NCBI RefSeq assembly: GCF_032854445.1
Contig: NC_088303.1
Location: forward strand, 7,501-71,500
Reading direction: 5' to 3'
Source: Liolophura sinensis
Taxonomy: Eukaryota > Mollusca > Polyplacophora > Chitonida > Chitonidae
DNA length: 64,000 bases
Notes under the pieces: generated by a model
Told to the model about the DNA's origin: nothing
Databases searched by the model: none
Seen by the model: only the letters and a program-made list of their open reading frames with translations
Program-made: the position numbers and the translations under genes
In this document: piece by piece, positions 10,319 to 21,344 of the stretch
Position numbering within the stretch: position 1 is the first letter of the stretch
Layout of the letters: every line of letters starts with the position of its first letter

Positions 10319-10441
10319 CCAAAGCGAACGCGACTTTTTAGCAGTTTGGCCGTTCAAATAGAGCGCGGAAAACCATCGACAGCTTTCCGGGCGGCTCGCC
10401 TTTTTCTTGTTGTGAGAGTTAAAATTTTGTCTTTCTGGATC

Positions 10442-13072
10442 ATGGCACAGGCAGAGTCAGACACGGAAGAGATCATAGCTCTGTATTTATACACAAAACA
10501 GCGTAGAAAGAGAAAGAGGCGTGTGTCCGTGCATTTTACAGAGAAGAAGTGAATATGGAGAGTACCACCACCTCGTCCAAGAACTGTATTTTCATCCTGC
10601 AAAATTTCAGCAATATTTTCGAATGACTGAGGAGCAATTTGACTACATTTTGGAATTAATTCGAGGCGACATTTACAAACAAGATACTAACTGGAAGAAG
10701 GCCATCACCCCAAGAGAACGACTGGCCATTTGTTTGAGGTAAGTCAAGTTTCAGTGTTTTCCCTATAATAAGTTAATTTTGGATCTGCAATGTTTATATT
10801 TCAGTGGGAAATACTGTAGCAGACACGCATTGACAAGGATGGAAAAATAATTAAAAAAAGAAAAAAACAAAAAAAACAACAAAAAACAAAACAAAACAAA
10901 AAAAAACAAAACAAAAAAACAAAACCCTAAAAAACGTGTAAAATTATAATTAAAAGATTTTATTTATACAATGCATTCGTTAACTAAAACAATACTTGAA
11001 TAGCATTTCAAACATTTATTATGTATGCTTGTGTTCAGTGCAGTAAATCTTTATAACAGGTTCGAGTGAAAAAGAAGCAGTAGTAAAAATAATCGTAATT
11101 ATTGTATTATCGATTCAAATGTCCAAAATGAAAATAATTACAGTTTGTTCCATCGAATCTTGACTGAAACAGTTCAAAATGAAAACAATAACATTTCCTT
11201 TCCATCGCATCTTGATGAAAACAGTTCAAATGTTCAAAATTAGCATAAACACTGTTATGTGTTTCTCATTTTGTTTAGCAATATTTTCCTAAATCTAAAT
11301 ATTTCCTTAAAATTTTCATCTGCAATTTAAAATTATAATAACTCAAAGAAACAAAGATGCCCTTGTGGTCATCACGATCCCTGAGAGTCCAGAAACTGGG
11401 AGTACGACTGGAAGCCCTGAAAGGTTGATTCCAAGTTGCTTCTGACGGTGGGCTGGCTGCCCATTGGCTGCATGTCATGCGCAGGAGATGTCATGCATCG
11501 GGTGTAGGTCAAATTCGGAAGTTCACTCATGGGCTGCATATCAACTGGTGTCGACATTTCAGGGAAGCAGCACTGCATTTCCGCTTGATGTACGACGCTA
11601 TGTATTTTAAACTTAACCTCGGCCCGTTTACGTGCAGGGAGCTTTCTGATTGTTCCGGCCATTGACAGAAGGAACAGATCCACATCATCTTGCTTTTCCT
11701 CTCTTTTCTCAGGAGTACGTGACTTCTTCTTCAAATAGTGACATAAGGTGGCGTCCAAATCATCCTGAGTGCACCTTTGTTTTCGCTTGGACTGACTTGA
11801 GGAGGCAACACTGGTGCTCAGTGGTGTAACTGGTCGATCATGTCGTGGCTGGATGTCAGATATTTGACTTGCATCATCTTCTTCGTCAGAGAAGGTGTCT
11901 GGTGGCAATGGGTCCTCATCTGATCCCTCTGTCAAGTTGCTGCTGGTGGGTCTGTCTTCCAAGTAGGGGGTTAGAAAGGACAGAGCTTTTGCGTACTTGT
12001 ATTCCTTGACTGGTTTAGCTGCATCCCCGCTCTGGCATTTCAGCTTCCTTTTATATTTAGAAAAGCCATCACGCACATTCTTCCAACGAGTTTCCACTTC
12101 TTTACCTGAAACAGAAATGCAGATCTCTATTAATATCTTTTGTTTGCTTTCAGGTTCTTGACAACTGCGGATTCCTACCACACCATAGCATCGAGTTACC
12201 GTGTGGGGGTTGCGACAGTGGCAGCAATCGTACGTGAAGTATGCGAGTCGATTTGGAATCAACTTCAACCAATTCATCTACCTCAGCCAACTCAAGAAAT
12301 GTGGCGGCAAACTGAAAGGGGATTTCGTGAAAGATGGCAGTTCCCAAACTGCATAGGTGCTTTAGATGGAAAGCACGTATTGATTCAGGCGCCTCCCTGT
12401 TCAGGAAGTAAATACTTCAATTACAAAAAATCTTTCTCAATCGTTCTTCTGGCCCTCGTGGATTATCGGTATCGTTTTACATTTGTGGATATTGGTTCAT
12501 ACGGGTCAAACAGTGATTCTGGCGTTTTCAAAAACACTGCATTGTTTCGAAAGATGCAAAACAAAACGCTTGCCCTACCGGATGACAAACCATTAATCGT
12601 GGATGATCAACCCTGTCCTCATGTAATAGTAGGAGATGAAGCCTTCCCGCTCATGACCAATTTGATGCGCCCGTACCCAGGTTCTCATCTGAATGATGCA
12701 AGGCGGATTTATAATTACAGACTATCGCGAGCAAGGAGAATCTCTGAAAACGCGTTTGGCATACTGGCAAATCGGTGGAGAATGTATCACAGAAAACTCT
12801 CTCTGTCACCTGAAAATGTGGAGTGTGCAGTGAAAGCAAGCATAGTTTTACATAACATGCTGTGTGGTGAACTGGAGGTCGGTGCACACGGGGCTGACGT
12901 GGAGGCCATGGAAACAGACATCCACGATGGTGTATTGAGGCCTTTCAGGCGAGAAGGCCATCGACCTAGGGATGCAGCCATTGAGGTGCGAGAACAGTTC
13001 AAAAACTATTTCGTCTCCCCAGCAGGAGCAGTCACATGGCAAATGGAAGAATGCTTTGGACATGCCAATTAG
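10442..13072 (+). CDS. PIF/Harbinger DDE transposase, copy 2, two exons, one frameshift
   Basis: Exon 1 is 10442-10738 and exon 2 is 12154-13072. Donor GTAAGT, acceptor TTGCTTTCAG, junction AG|G in the same phase as copy 1. Exon 1 begins 'MAQAESDTEEIIALYLY' and continues after a one-base frame change between about 10,520 and 10,552 into 'GEYHHLVQELYFHPAKF' and 'FRMTEEQFDYILELI'. Exon 2 is fully open with the DDE core: Asp in 'NCIGALDGKH', Asp in 'GSNSDSGVF', 'VIVGDEAFPL', and Glu in 'RARRISENAFGIL'. Apart from the exon 1 frameshift the enzyme looks complete, about 400 residues. Confidence 0.9.
10850..10930. repeat. A-rich simple repeat in the Harbinger-2 intron
   Basis: About 80 bases of aaaac/aaaaaac units in the transposase intron. 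No other feature is seen until the MADF exon at 11,372. Confidence 0.85.
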
Positions 13073-13825
13073 GACATAGACATGCATCCACACATTCAGA
13101 GGACGTTTTAAACAAAGTGTGACAACAGTCAATTTCCCCAAAGAAGATAATATCATTCACAGCTCTGTCTAGACAATAACGAGAACAGATAGACAAACAG
13201 ATTGCCTGTGTTTATTGTATTCCTGTGTATCAGATCTGTCAGTGTGAGACGCAGGCTTTATAACATCGTAATTCCTTCATATACAGGTACGTCTCATAAA
13301 ATTAGAATATTATGAAAATGGTCAATATTTTTGTCAGTTGGTTCAGAAAGTATAAATCATACATTTTGAGGATTTATTACATAAAGTGTTAAATATTTCA
13401 AACAGTTGTTCTTGAAATTTTGCTAATTGGTAGGACATTGTCATTGAAATCAGAAAAAAATATTATCTAAAAAAATATTAAGCATTTCCATCATATTCTA
13501 TTTTTTTCGACGTACCTGTAGTTCTCTCAGAGCTAAAATGGTGTCATTATGATGACTGCTAACATGAAAGTTAAAACGTGTTTAATAATTGAATTGGTAC
13601 ATACAATTATGTTAGTTTCATACCATTGTTGACACAGGCAAAATAAATTGAAATTAATTTCAATCACAGACCTGTCTGTCCAATTTTCTCTCCAATTGCC
13701 TTCCAAATATCTTTCTTTTTGACTGTCTCTTTGTAAGCTTTATCAGATTTGTCGAACAAAACCGTATTTTTTGCCACTTCTAACATCAAGACTTCCGTTT
13801 TATCCATCTTCTCAGCATCGGCCAT
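11372..13825 (-). CDS. MADF-BESS protein of Harbinger-2, two exons
   Basis: Exon 1 is 13825-13672, begins 'MADAEKMDKTEVLMLEVAK' and ends at a GTCTGT donor. Exon 2 is 12105-11372, with acceptor CTGTTTCAG. The G|GT junction is in phase and gives about 295 residues. The MADF domain runs across the junction ('KKKDIWKAIGEKIG' then 'KEVETRWKNVRDGFSKYKR'). An acidic middle follows ('EGSDEDPLPPDTFSDEEDD'), then a BESS motif ('LFLLSMAGTIRKLPARKR'). No internal stop is seen. The weakest element is the non-consensus donor. As in copy 1, its intron encloses the transposase's second exon. Confidence 0.8.
13284..13518. mobile_element. 235-bp MITE with TA target duplication
   Basis: Terminal inverted repeats 'caggtacgtc' / 'gacgtacctg', subterminal 'aaaattagaatat' motifs, and TA on both sides (13282-13283 and 13519-13520), as expected of a Tc1/mariner-type MITE. 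It is non-coding and lies inside Harbinger-2, in the MADF gene's intron and downstream of the transposase stop. Confidence 0.85.
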
Positions 13826-14100
13826 ACCCTACAAGCAACGTAGACTGGTTATGAGTAGCGTTTTCTTGGAAAAGCCATGCCTACAAGTTTCTATTTTTGG
13901 AAATGATGCAATGGGAGGTGGTACTTCCTGATTGGTTGATACAACCTGATAGCAAGAAATCCGCCGCGGCGTTCTGAAAAATTCGCTCTGGGGGCAATCT
14001 CGGCGGTCGTTCGCGCGAACAAATATTTGTTCGCTTTCGCGTTCACACTCTATTTGAACGGTTCCATTATAAAAGGACTATACCATTCCAGGACGAAAAA

Positions 14101-14155
14101 CCGCGTTCGCGTTCACGTTCGCGTTCACGTTCGCGCTCTGTATAAACGGACCTTT
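14101..14155 (-). repeat. Harbinger-2 right terminal inverted repeat with hexamer expansion
   Basis: Reverse complement of the left repeat, with five to six alternating gttcgc/gttcac hexamers between the outer 'gctctgtataaacggacctt' and the inner part. Just outside, 'aacggacctt' is repeated once more. Confidence 0.85.
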
Positions 14156-14159
14156 AACG

Positions 14160-14510
14160 GACCTTAACTCAGTTATTTACAACACACAACAGTGGTCTAA
14201 AACGCCACATTTGAATAAAATGGATGTCACACTGTTTATGTCCTTCTGTGTTAAAGGTATTGTAAAACATCGTGTCAAAAGGAAATGATTCTTTCTAATT
14301 GCATCAAGCTTATAGGTAAATGGATATATAGTTTTCTCATATTTATATTTCCTTTTGATGTCAGTCTTTGCACTGCTTCAAAAAATTTTAACCATCTTTC
14401 TCTGCAACCTGAGTATTTCTTCTCAAGGCAGTGAAGTTTCTCAGTATTATGTCAGAGAGCCTACAAAATCTTCTCTTTATTGTTAAAAGTTGTGTTCCCA
14501 TCTGATGGAA
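14160..14510. other. No gene seen between Harbinger-2 and Tc1
   Basis: AT-rich DNA without recognisable coding or repeat features. Confidence 0.5.
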
Positions 14511-14514
14511 ATAT

Positions 14515-16063
14515 ACTACCAGGCAAAAGAAAGGTTTCACCCACTTCTTGAGCCCATAAAAGAGAAACAAAGGCAGATATAAGAATTAAGAGGATTGGTT
14601 TATAAACAGGAATCATTGTGAAATATTCTCTGAAAAATGCTTTAAAATATTGGCATTCAATTGGCCACAAAACACAATGAAAGAGACAAGGGGTCAGAAG
14701 AAAAAATTACACAAATGTAAAGTTAACTGGCAAGTGCATGTAAAGTCACAGTATCCACAGAAATGAAGGACTACAGTCATCAGTAGCGAGTGTGACAACC
14801 CTGGGCATCAATGCAAGCAAGCACACGCCTCAGCATTGGCGTCGTCAGTCGCCGGATGACGTCAACAGGGATGAGGTTCCACAGGTTTAACAGAGCTTGC
14901 TCAAGTTCCTGTTGGTTAGTTGGAGGAGGCACCAGCTGTCTCAAACGGCGGTCAAGGTGATCCCAGAGATGCTCAATGGCGTTCATGTCTGGTGAGTTGG
15001 CTGGCCAGGGCAACACGATGACGTTTGCGGTCTCGAGGTAGTCTGTAACAATGCGGGCAGTGTGACGTCTTGCGTTGTCGTGTTGCAAGATCGATCCTCT
15101 TGGCTGTCGTTGGAGGAATGGAACGACGACAGGTCTCAGTACCTCATCAACGTATCGCTGGCCAGTCAGATTACCTCACACAATAACCAGCTGCGTCTTC
15201 ATTTGGTCATAAATCCCTCCCCAAACCATGACGCCTCCGCCACCAAACGGATAAACCTCTCTTACGCAGTTTGGCGCGAGACGCTTGCCTCTTCGTCGGA
15301 AAACTCGAACTCTGCCATCGTTCCTGAATAGACAGAACCTGCTCTCGTCTGTAAACAGCACTCTTGCCCAGTCACGTCGCTGCCACCGACGTACAATACG
15401 TGCCCATCGCAATCTGCGTTGACGGTGTAAAAGGGTCAAGGCCATCCCACGGAAGGGGCGGTAAGGTCGTAAACCAGCTGAACGAAGACGACGCAGTGTT
15501 GTTCTGGGGCTGATGACATGGCCTAGTGCCGTCGACGCTGTTGACGTCGCCGTGACGAATCGGTTTCGAAGGTGGATCTGCCGGATGTAGCGATCTTCAG
15601 CCGCAGTTGTTACCCTCGGTCTTCCCGATCTTGGTCTGTCTTGGGTCTGGCCTGTCTGCTGATAGCGTATCAACAACCTCCTGATGGTGGTTTGGCTGCA
15701 GTTGAACGTTCTTGCAATGTGACGTTGCGAGACTCCCATGGTGGACATACCGATGGCCTGGTCTCGTTGCGCTTGCGTAAGTCTTGGCATACTGTTGGCG
15801 TTTTTTCGGTCACTGAATGTCTGCTCTTTCGAGCAAGAGTATTTATGCAACATTACCGGACGTGTATCACGAGCCATGCCTCAAAAGGACGTTTCGCATG
15901 TGGTGGCAATTTCACAATTCCAATTGCTGCGTTCGTGACGATGCGTTCTGGTAGAGGAAACGATGCAGTCATACACTAAGTCCTGCTTAGAATCAAACCC
16001 GGAACCGCGCTTTTACTTTTTTATGACAAAAAATACGGTGAAACCTTTCTTTTGCCTGGTAGT
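14515..16063. mobile_element. Tc1-like transposon, about 1.55 kb
   Basis: Bounded by inverted repeats 'actaccaggcaaaagaaagg' (left, 14515) and its complement ending at 16063. It contains one transposase gene on the minus strand. The length and single-gene structure are typical of Tc1. The TA duplication is not unambiguous. Confidence 0.85.
14780..15790 (-). pseudogene. Tc1 DD34E transposase with one in-frame stop
   Basis: Starts 'MPRLTQAQRDQAIGM' at 15,790, with a paired N-terminal helix-turn-helix ('VSQRHIARTFNCSQTTIRR'), an AT-hook-like 'GRPRVTT', and the catalytic core: Asp in 'LFTDESRF', Asp in 'QHDNARRHTA', Glu in 'MNAIEHLWDHL'. Counting from the second Asp gives 34 intervening residues, so DD34E. 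The C-terminus is 'GCHTRY'. The frame is interrupted only by a TGA at about 15,176-15,174, after 'KTQLVIV'; the same frame continues without gap to 14,780. With about 336 residues it is close to the family's usual length, so it is one substitution from an open frame. Confidence 0.88.
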
Positions 16064-16164
16064 TTATAAAGAGCAATTACATATTTGGATGTAATGTTGA
16101 AGTCCACCTGTTCATATGTCTATAGATAGATGCAGATCTACTATAAAGTGACACATACATTGTA

Positions 16165-16366
16165 TGTAGTGTAGTGCGGGGTGGCATTTCACCCCTGTCA
16201 ATATCCTCCCACGCCCGTATAACTGGGTTTGCCATTGCAGAAGAGACGAGATTGGGGAAGACAACAGAGGATACAGCAAACCATCACCCCAGGAGCACCG
16301 GAGCGAGGATAATCCGCTCGTTGGACTTCTGGTAAGGTGTGCCCCGGCTCGTCCACCTTGCACAAC
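16165..16366 (+). repeat. Candidate 5' LTR of the gypsy element
   Basis: Starts 'tgtagtgtagtgcgggg' and ends '...cttgcacaaca' (TG...CA-type ends), immediately before a primer-site-like sequence. With no 3' LTR to compare, the left boundary is tentative. Confidence 0.45.
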
Positions 16367-16368
16367 AC

Positions 16369-16382
16369 TGGTGTCAGAAGTG
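16369..16382 (+). promoter_or_regulatory. Candidate tRNA primer binding site
   Basis: 'tggtgtcagaagtg' begins with TGG, complementary to a tRNA CCA end, and lies two to three bases after the LTR end, as in Ty3/gypsy elements. The cognate tRNA was not determined. Confidence 0.55.
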
Positions 16383-16943
16383 TAGCATTTCGAAGTCCAT
16401 AACTTGGGGTGTTTTTGTGTTGTTGTTTTGAGAGGAAGGAGAGAGGTGGTAGTTTTATGTCCTTTAACGTAACGTTCGTCTAAATTATCAGTAGCCGCCC
16501 TGGGCGAGGTGGGCGGTTACACCCGACATTGAGCTACTGCTTTATTTTCATTTCGGCTTTCTTGTATTTGCATATTTTTGTTAGGTTTTGTGTAGTTGGT
16601 TGTTGTAGAGTGAAGAGCGTGGTTCGGTTTCCCTCGTTGCAGTGGCGGGCAGCCCCTCCATATATTAACCTTGTTTGTTTTTGTACAGGGACTGAAGTGC
16701 TGATTGCCTTTTTCGTGTGTAGTGCTGAAGGTGGTGCCGTGCTACTGATTGGAAAGGAAATTCAGATTATTTCTTTTTTGTACTGTTTTGTGCATGCATT
16801 GGGTGTATACTTTTTGTGTGTTCAGTGTATTGTGTATTATGGTCCTGTTTGTGTTGGTTTATGCTTATGCGGTTGTAGAAGTGTTGTGTTGTAGTTTGGT
16901 TTGGTTATGGTAATTGTCAGAAGTGTAGCATTTCGAAGTCCAT
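16372..16943. repeat. Exact 29-bp duplication flanking a 0.5-kb segment
   Basis: The 29 bases at 16372-16400 (starting 'tgtcagaagtgtagcatt') are repeated exactly at 16915-16943. The enclosed 16401-16914 segment is T-rich, non-gypsy-like and may be an insertion or a duplicated leader. Confidence 0.75.
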
Positions 16944-17269
16944 GGGCTTCAAGGCAATTGTGTGGTCCATGTGGAAGGTTGCTTCCGGTAAATTTTTGGC
17001 AGGGCTATTTGATGGATTGGTGATAACTCACGTGGTCTCGCTAATGTGTTACTGTGGTCGTCTCTGTTCATCAATGTATGCAAGTTGTCCGGTGTTGTCG
17101 GCCCTTCTCCTCTCTAGTCATAACGGCTCTAGCTAAGCTGGTAATTATAGTTCAGGGATGTATGCCGAATTATACGCATTTCAAGGCAACGGAATTACGT
17201 GGTCTGGTTAGTTACTGGGTTTTATGTTTGCATGGCTACTTAAGGGGGAAGTTCGTACCGCGTTGATGC

Positions 17270-18330
17270 GCGGCCGCCATTGTGGATTGATGAGTTTGCG
17301 GATCGCCTTGTGGATAAGTTAGGGGATCGGTTGGCTGGAGGTTTAACGGTCTGTTGATTACGTAGATTCTCCCACATCTACCCCACAGGCTACTGGCGGA
17401 GCAAGATACATACGCCCAGGGTCCTAGCAGTCCGACTCGGTGGGACTGGCAGTGGTAGGGAAATGTCGTATTACTCGCCAGTTAGGGTGCCGGAGACCGA
17501 GCCTAGAAACAGAGGTCGCTAAACAGCGAGAAAGTTTAGGCGTCCTGTATCCCCGGGCTCTAGTTCATCTGGTAGTGAGTCTGGTAGTGGTACGAGAAGC
17601 GACTCGTCCCAGTCCTCTGACTCGGAGAGTCGCCGTAAGCGACGTAGTCTTCCGCCCGTTAAGTGGCATCTTTTAGTGGTGAGGCTAGTGAGTGGTTTTT
17701 GCTCACGCTACCTTTAGTTTTCAGTTTGAAGCTGTGGCTAAGCGATACAAATGGTCTGATCGAGATAGGTCGAGATAGGTCAAAGAGAGTTTGCGGGGCA
17801 GGGCCGTATAGTTTAATCAGGCCAGGTCTCGTGGAGTGCGGCATGATGTTTAAAGATTTCAAACGGCGGTACTGTAAACCTGACCCCCCGAGGTAGTTCG
17901 GAGGCGGTTGTTTACAGAGGAGCGAAGTAGGGGGATTTTTTCGCGGATCGTTGTTTTGCGTTGGCCACAGAGGAGTATCCTGGTGCCCCTGGGAATATGG
18001 TACAGTCATTAGCTGTAGATCATTTCCTTAGAGGATGTGGCAAAAAGTCTGCCGCCTTGTTACATTAGAAAAGCGACCTTCCATAAAGCACTGCAGAATC
18101 AAAAGGACATTACTTGCTAGGAGCTCTAGCCGCCAGGTAACTTTTGATCTGGATAGGGAGGTAGGGGTGCAACAGGTCGAGGTTCCTAAGTCCGTTGAGG
18201 ATGTTAAGCCAGCAAGAATGGTGCCCGAGGGTTGGCCAACTTGGGACGACCTGATCCTCGTAAATATGAAGGCCCTGAATCGATCCCATGACTCTGATAC
18301 AAGTAATAATGTTCCGTAGTAGTTCCCCAG
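17270..18330 (+). pseudogene. Gypsy gag-like remnant
   Basis: Position between the leader and RT fits gag. In broken frames there is a capsid-end-like 'DHFLRGCGKKSAAL' near 18,020-18,070. The rest is not recognisable, and no zinc knuckle was found. The assignment rests mainly on position. Confidence 0.4.
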
Positions 18331-18514
18331 TGTTTTATTTGTGGGCAGGAGAATCATTTCGCAGGGCTGGTAGTTCATCAAGACCATCCCAGGGTAGTGG
18401 TGATAAAGGTAGTGCGATGTATTGCCGCTATATTTGGTAGACTTGTGTAATAAGGGGTCACTGATAGAGAAACAGGCCAGTGCTCTTCGTCCATTGTTAA
18501 ATGACTTTTAGGAT

Positions 18515-19150
18515 GTGTTTGCTGAGCATGATTTAGACCTAGGTTATTTTGGTCATGTACAGCACCCCACAGAGACCGGGGAGGCCCGTCCCTTCAAGCA
18601 GCGTATTAGTAGAACACCTTCAGGGTTTGAACAAAAAGAGCAGCGGCATCTTGCGGCTATGTGTGAAACTGGAGTTCTGAGTGGGCTTCAGTCCCGGTGC
18701 TGGTGCGGAAAAATGGTTCGGTAAGGTACTGTATTGACTATCGGCAGTTAAATTCAGTGACTGTCAAGGATACCTTCCCGTTGCCCCGGATCGACGATTG
18801 TCCAGACACTCTTGGGGGATATTTTTCCACATTAGACTTGACTGTAGGATATTGGCAAATTGTGATTAAGGCCGAGGATAGGTGTAAGACAGCATTTATC
18901 ACTAAATTCTGTCTGCATAAGCATGTTAGGGTGGGTTTCGGCCTCTGCAATGTGCCAGCAACCTTTCAGCGGGCTATGAATCAGATGTTGAGAGGTTGAC
19001 ATGGAAGGACATTTTGGCTTATTTAGATGATGTTATGGTACCAGGTAAGACCCTTGAGAAAGCGTTGGTTAACCTCCGGGTTGTACTTCAAACGTTTAAT
19101 CAGCTAAAGTTAAAACCCAGAAAATGTGAGTTGTTTAAACACTAAGTAGA
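18515..19150 (+). pseudogene. Gypsy reverse transcriptase remnant
   Basis: Blocks in order: 'VRYCIDYRQLNSVTVKDTF', 'PLPRIDDCPDTLGGYFSTLD', 'VGFGLCNVPATFQRAMNQML', then in another frame the catalytic 'LAYLDDVMV' and 'KLKPRKCELFKH'. These are Ty3/gypsy RT motifs, including the YLDD box. At least two stops and a frame change. Confidence 0.88.
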
Positions 19151-19389
19151 TTTTTGGGGCAGAAACGTGAGCTCAAAAAGTGTAGCTGACAGCTAGCTCG
19201 AGGTTGTGGCCAAGTGGCCTGTACCGCAGAATAGGAAGGATGTAGAATCGTTCCTGTGGTTTATCAATCATCATAGAGAATTTATTCCAGGTCTGGGTCA
19301 CTGGGCGAGGCCGTTGCATTGACCCGGCCCAAGCCTGTGTTTACGTAGGGGTAGAAGAGCAAAAAGCTTTTGAAACCCTGAGGGATTTA

Positions 19390-19770
19390 GTGGTCAGTTT
19401 ATTCTTGATACCGATGGCTCTGCCACCGCAGTTGGGGCGAAACTTTCACAGGTTCAGGGTGGTAAGGACCGGACAATCTCTTATAGTAGTTGTGCTGTGA
19501 CCCCAGCTCAGCGTAGGTATTGGGCTACCCCTAGAGAGCTGCTGGCGGTAGTCCGGTTTACTAGGGAGTATAGGCACTATCTGTTGGGTCGAGGTTTTTG
19601 ATCCATACGGTGTGGCTGACTCGGTTTAAGAACCCAGAAGGTCAGTTGGCAAGGTGGTTGGAAGAACATCAATATGAAGAACATCAAGAAGAGTCAATAT
19701 GATTTTCGAATTGAGCACAAGGCCGGTAAAGAGCATGTTAATGCGGATGCTTTGTCCTGGATGACACCAG
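19390..19770 (+). pseudogene. Gypsy RNase H remnant
   Basis: 'DTDGSATAVGAKLSQVQGG', 'QRRYWATPRELLAVVRFTRE' with 'YRHYLLGR', and in another frame 'IEHKAGKEHVNADALS', the usual end of the gypsy RNase H domain. Frameshifted near 19,600-19,680. Confidence 0.85.
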
Positions 19771-20254
19771 AGGGTGAGTGTGACTGTTATTTGGCTGGTA
19801 GTGTAGTGGAGTCCCTGCCCTGTGGTGGTTGCAAAGCATGTGTAAAAGCTCTTAAAACTTGGGGTCGGTTTGACCTGCATGTAGATGATATCGTCCCGTT
19901 AGCGGGTTAAAGATCAGTAATGCCATGTGACTAGTAGAATGGTGACTGAGAGTGTGACTTCCGAGCCCGGTAGTCCGGAACTGACTAACAGCCGGGAAGC
20001 CGGGGGCAATGGCCTCATTAATGAGAATACGGTTGGTGGCCAGGGAGATAGCATACTAGAGGACCCTTCATATGGTCTTTTTGATTGCACCTTAGTCAAA
20101 GAGAGTTCGGGGGAGACTTCACCCCATATGGAAGGTGAAGAGGGGTTTCAGTTGGTACCAGAGGAATTGGAGGACGTTAGTGCCGAACAATTGGGGGATT
20201 CCGATTTAGTGCCTATTTTGCAATGAGTTTACTGCTGTGTTACGTGACGAGGTA

Positions 20255-20910
20255 CGACGATTAGTGCATGATGTGAAATAGGCTGGTTACTTAGGACAGA
20301 AGAAGACTAGGTTAGCTAGGTTACGTTCCCCTTTCTTTTGGCCTGGTATGAGTGCAGATGGCGCTCGCTTTGTTAACACGTGCGCAGCTTGTAATCAGAA
20401 CAAGAAACCTCGCCAGAATGCCAGAGTACCGTTAGGCGAATACCACGCTGATGTGCCGCTAGAGCGGATACATTTAGATATTCTTGGACCATTTCAAGTT
20501 AGTGCCAGGGGGAAGAGGTCGACTGGTTCACCAAGTGGGCCAAGATGGTGGCGTTGCCACCCAGAGTGCAGAATTGATATCTAGGGCATTTTTGGAGGAT
20601 TTCGTGTGTCGTCTGGGTACTCCCTTACAGGTACATACTGATCAGGGGCGTAATTTAGATGGGGCGTTATTTGTGGCTTTCTGCGAATTATCTCAGACAG
20701 CTAAGGCCTTGTTCGAACGGTTAAGTTAAACGATATAATCGGTTACTGTTACAGATCATTCGGTGTTATCTGAAGCACTATAACCGGCACTGGGATGGCT
20801 ATCTGCTCCATGGTAAATAGGGACACAGGTTATGCGCCTAATATGATGATTTTAGGGAGGAAAGTCGACTTCCCAGTATACTTGGTCTTTAGGGTGTCAA
20901 AGATTAATAG
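20255..20910 (+). pseudogene. Gypsy integrase remnant
   Basis: H2C2 zinc-finger part ('RLRSPFFWPGM', 'CAACNQNKKPR'), first catalytic Asp in 'IHLDILGPF', second in 'VHTDQGRNLDGALF', and a post-core 'MVNRDTGYAPNMMILGRKVD'. The region that should carry the catalytic Glu is lost or scrambled between 20,710 and 20,800. Confidence 0.85.
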
Positions 20911-21104
20911 GCAGGCTTTGACCATTCAGAATTCCTTGTTGCCCTATATACTGATATGGGTGAACCAGTCGTTGCACTATCCTCTTCATGCTGATCCCCA
21001 AACGAGGAAGTTAGAGCGAACGGTGTATCAACTGTGCTATCGGGACCTGTCACATGCATGTAGGTTCGTCTGTTATTTGGCAATGCTGGGTCGTTTTAAC
21101 TAGG

Positions 21105-21190
21105 TCACCCCTATTCGCTCCATCCATAAAACTTACCGCCATCGAATAAGTGAAAATTGTTGATTATGGCGTCAAGTACTATAATATAAA
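21105..21190 (+). repeat. Diverged SINE-A 3' fragment
   Basis: 'catccataaaacttaccgcc' followed by 'atcgaataagtgaaa' corresponds to the SINE-A body, with more divergence than other copies. It marks the right limit of recognisable gypsy sequence. Confidence 0.6.
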
Positions 21191-21344
21191 GACTATAATA
21201 TAAAGAAACATAAATTAAATTCAAGATTAATGTTTGTGCCTGAAAGTCAACTGTTTAGAAAATATTTCATACAGTGAGTACTGAACTTAAATTGCAGTTA
21301 CAATACGACCACTTTTCTTCTCGCTAAAAGTCATGTTTCTTGTA

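Larger units (their letters stand above)
10282..14155. mobile_element. PIF/Harbinger transposon, copy 2
   Basis: A 3.9-kb element bounded by inverted repeats starting 'aaggtccgtttatacagagc' on both ends and carrying the same gene pair in the same interlocked layout as Harbinger-1. The repeat sequence and both proteins differ strongly from copy 1, so it is a separate family and not a recent duplicate. A 235-bp MITE sits inside it. Confidence 0.9.
16165..21105 (+). mobile_element. Ty3/gypsy retrotransposon, heavily decayed, 3' end lost
   Basis: A candidate 5' LTR and primer site are followed by gag-like, RT, RNase H and integrase pieces in gypsy order on the plus strand, with a stop or frame change every 100-250 bp. 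No second LTR was found at the right end before SINE-A sequence begins near 21,105, so the element is truncated. An old inactive copy. Confidence 0.85.
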
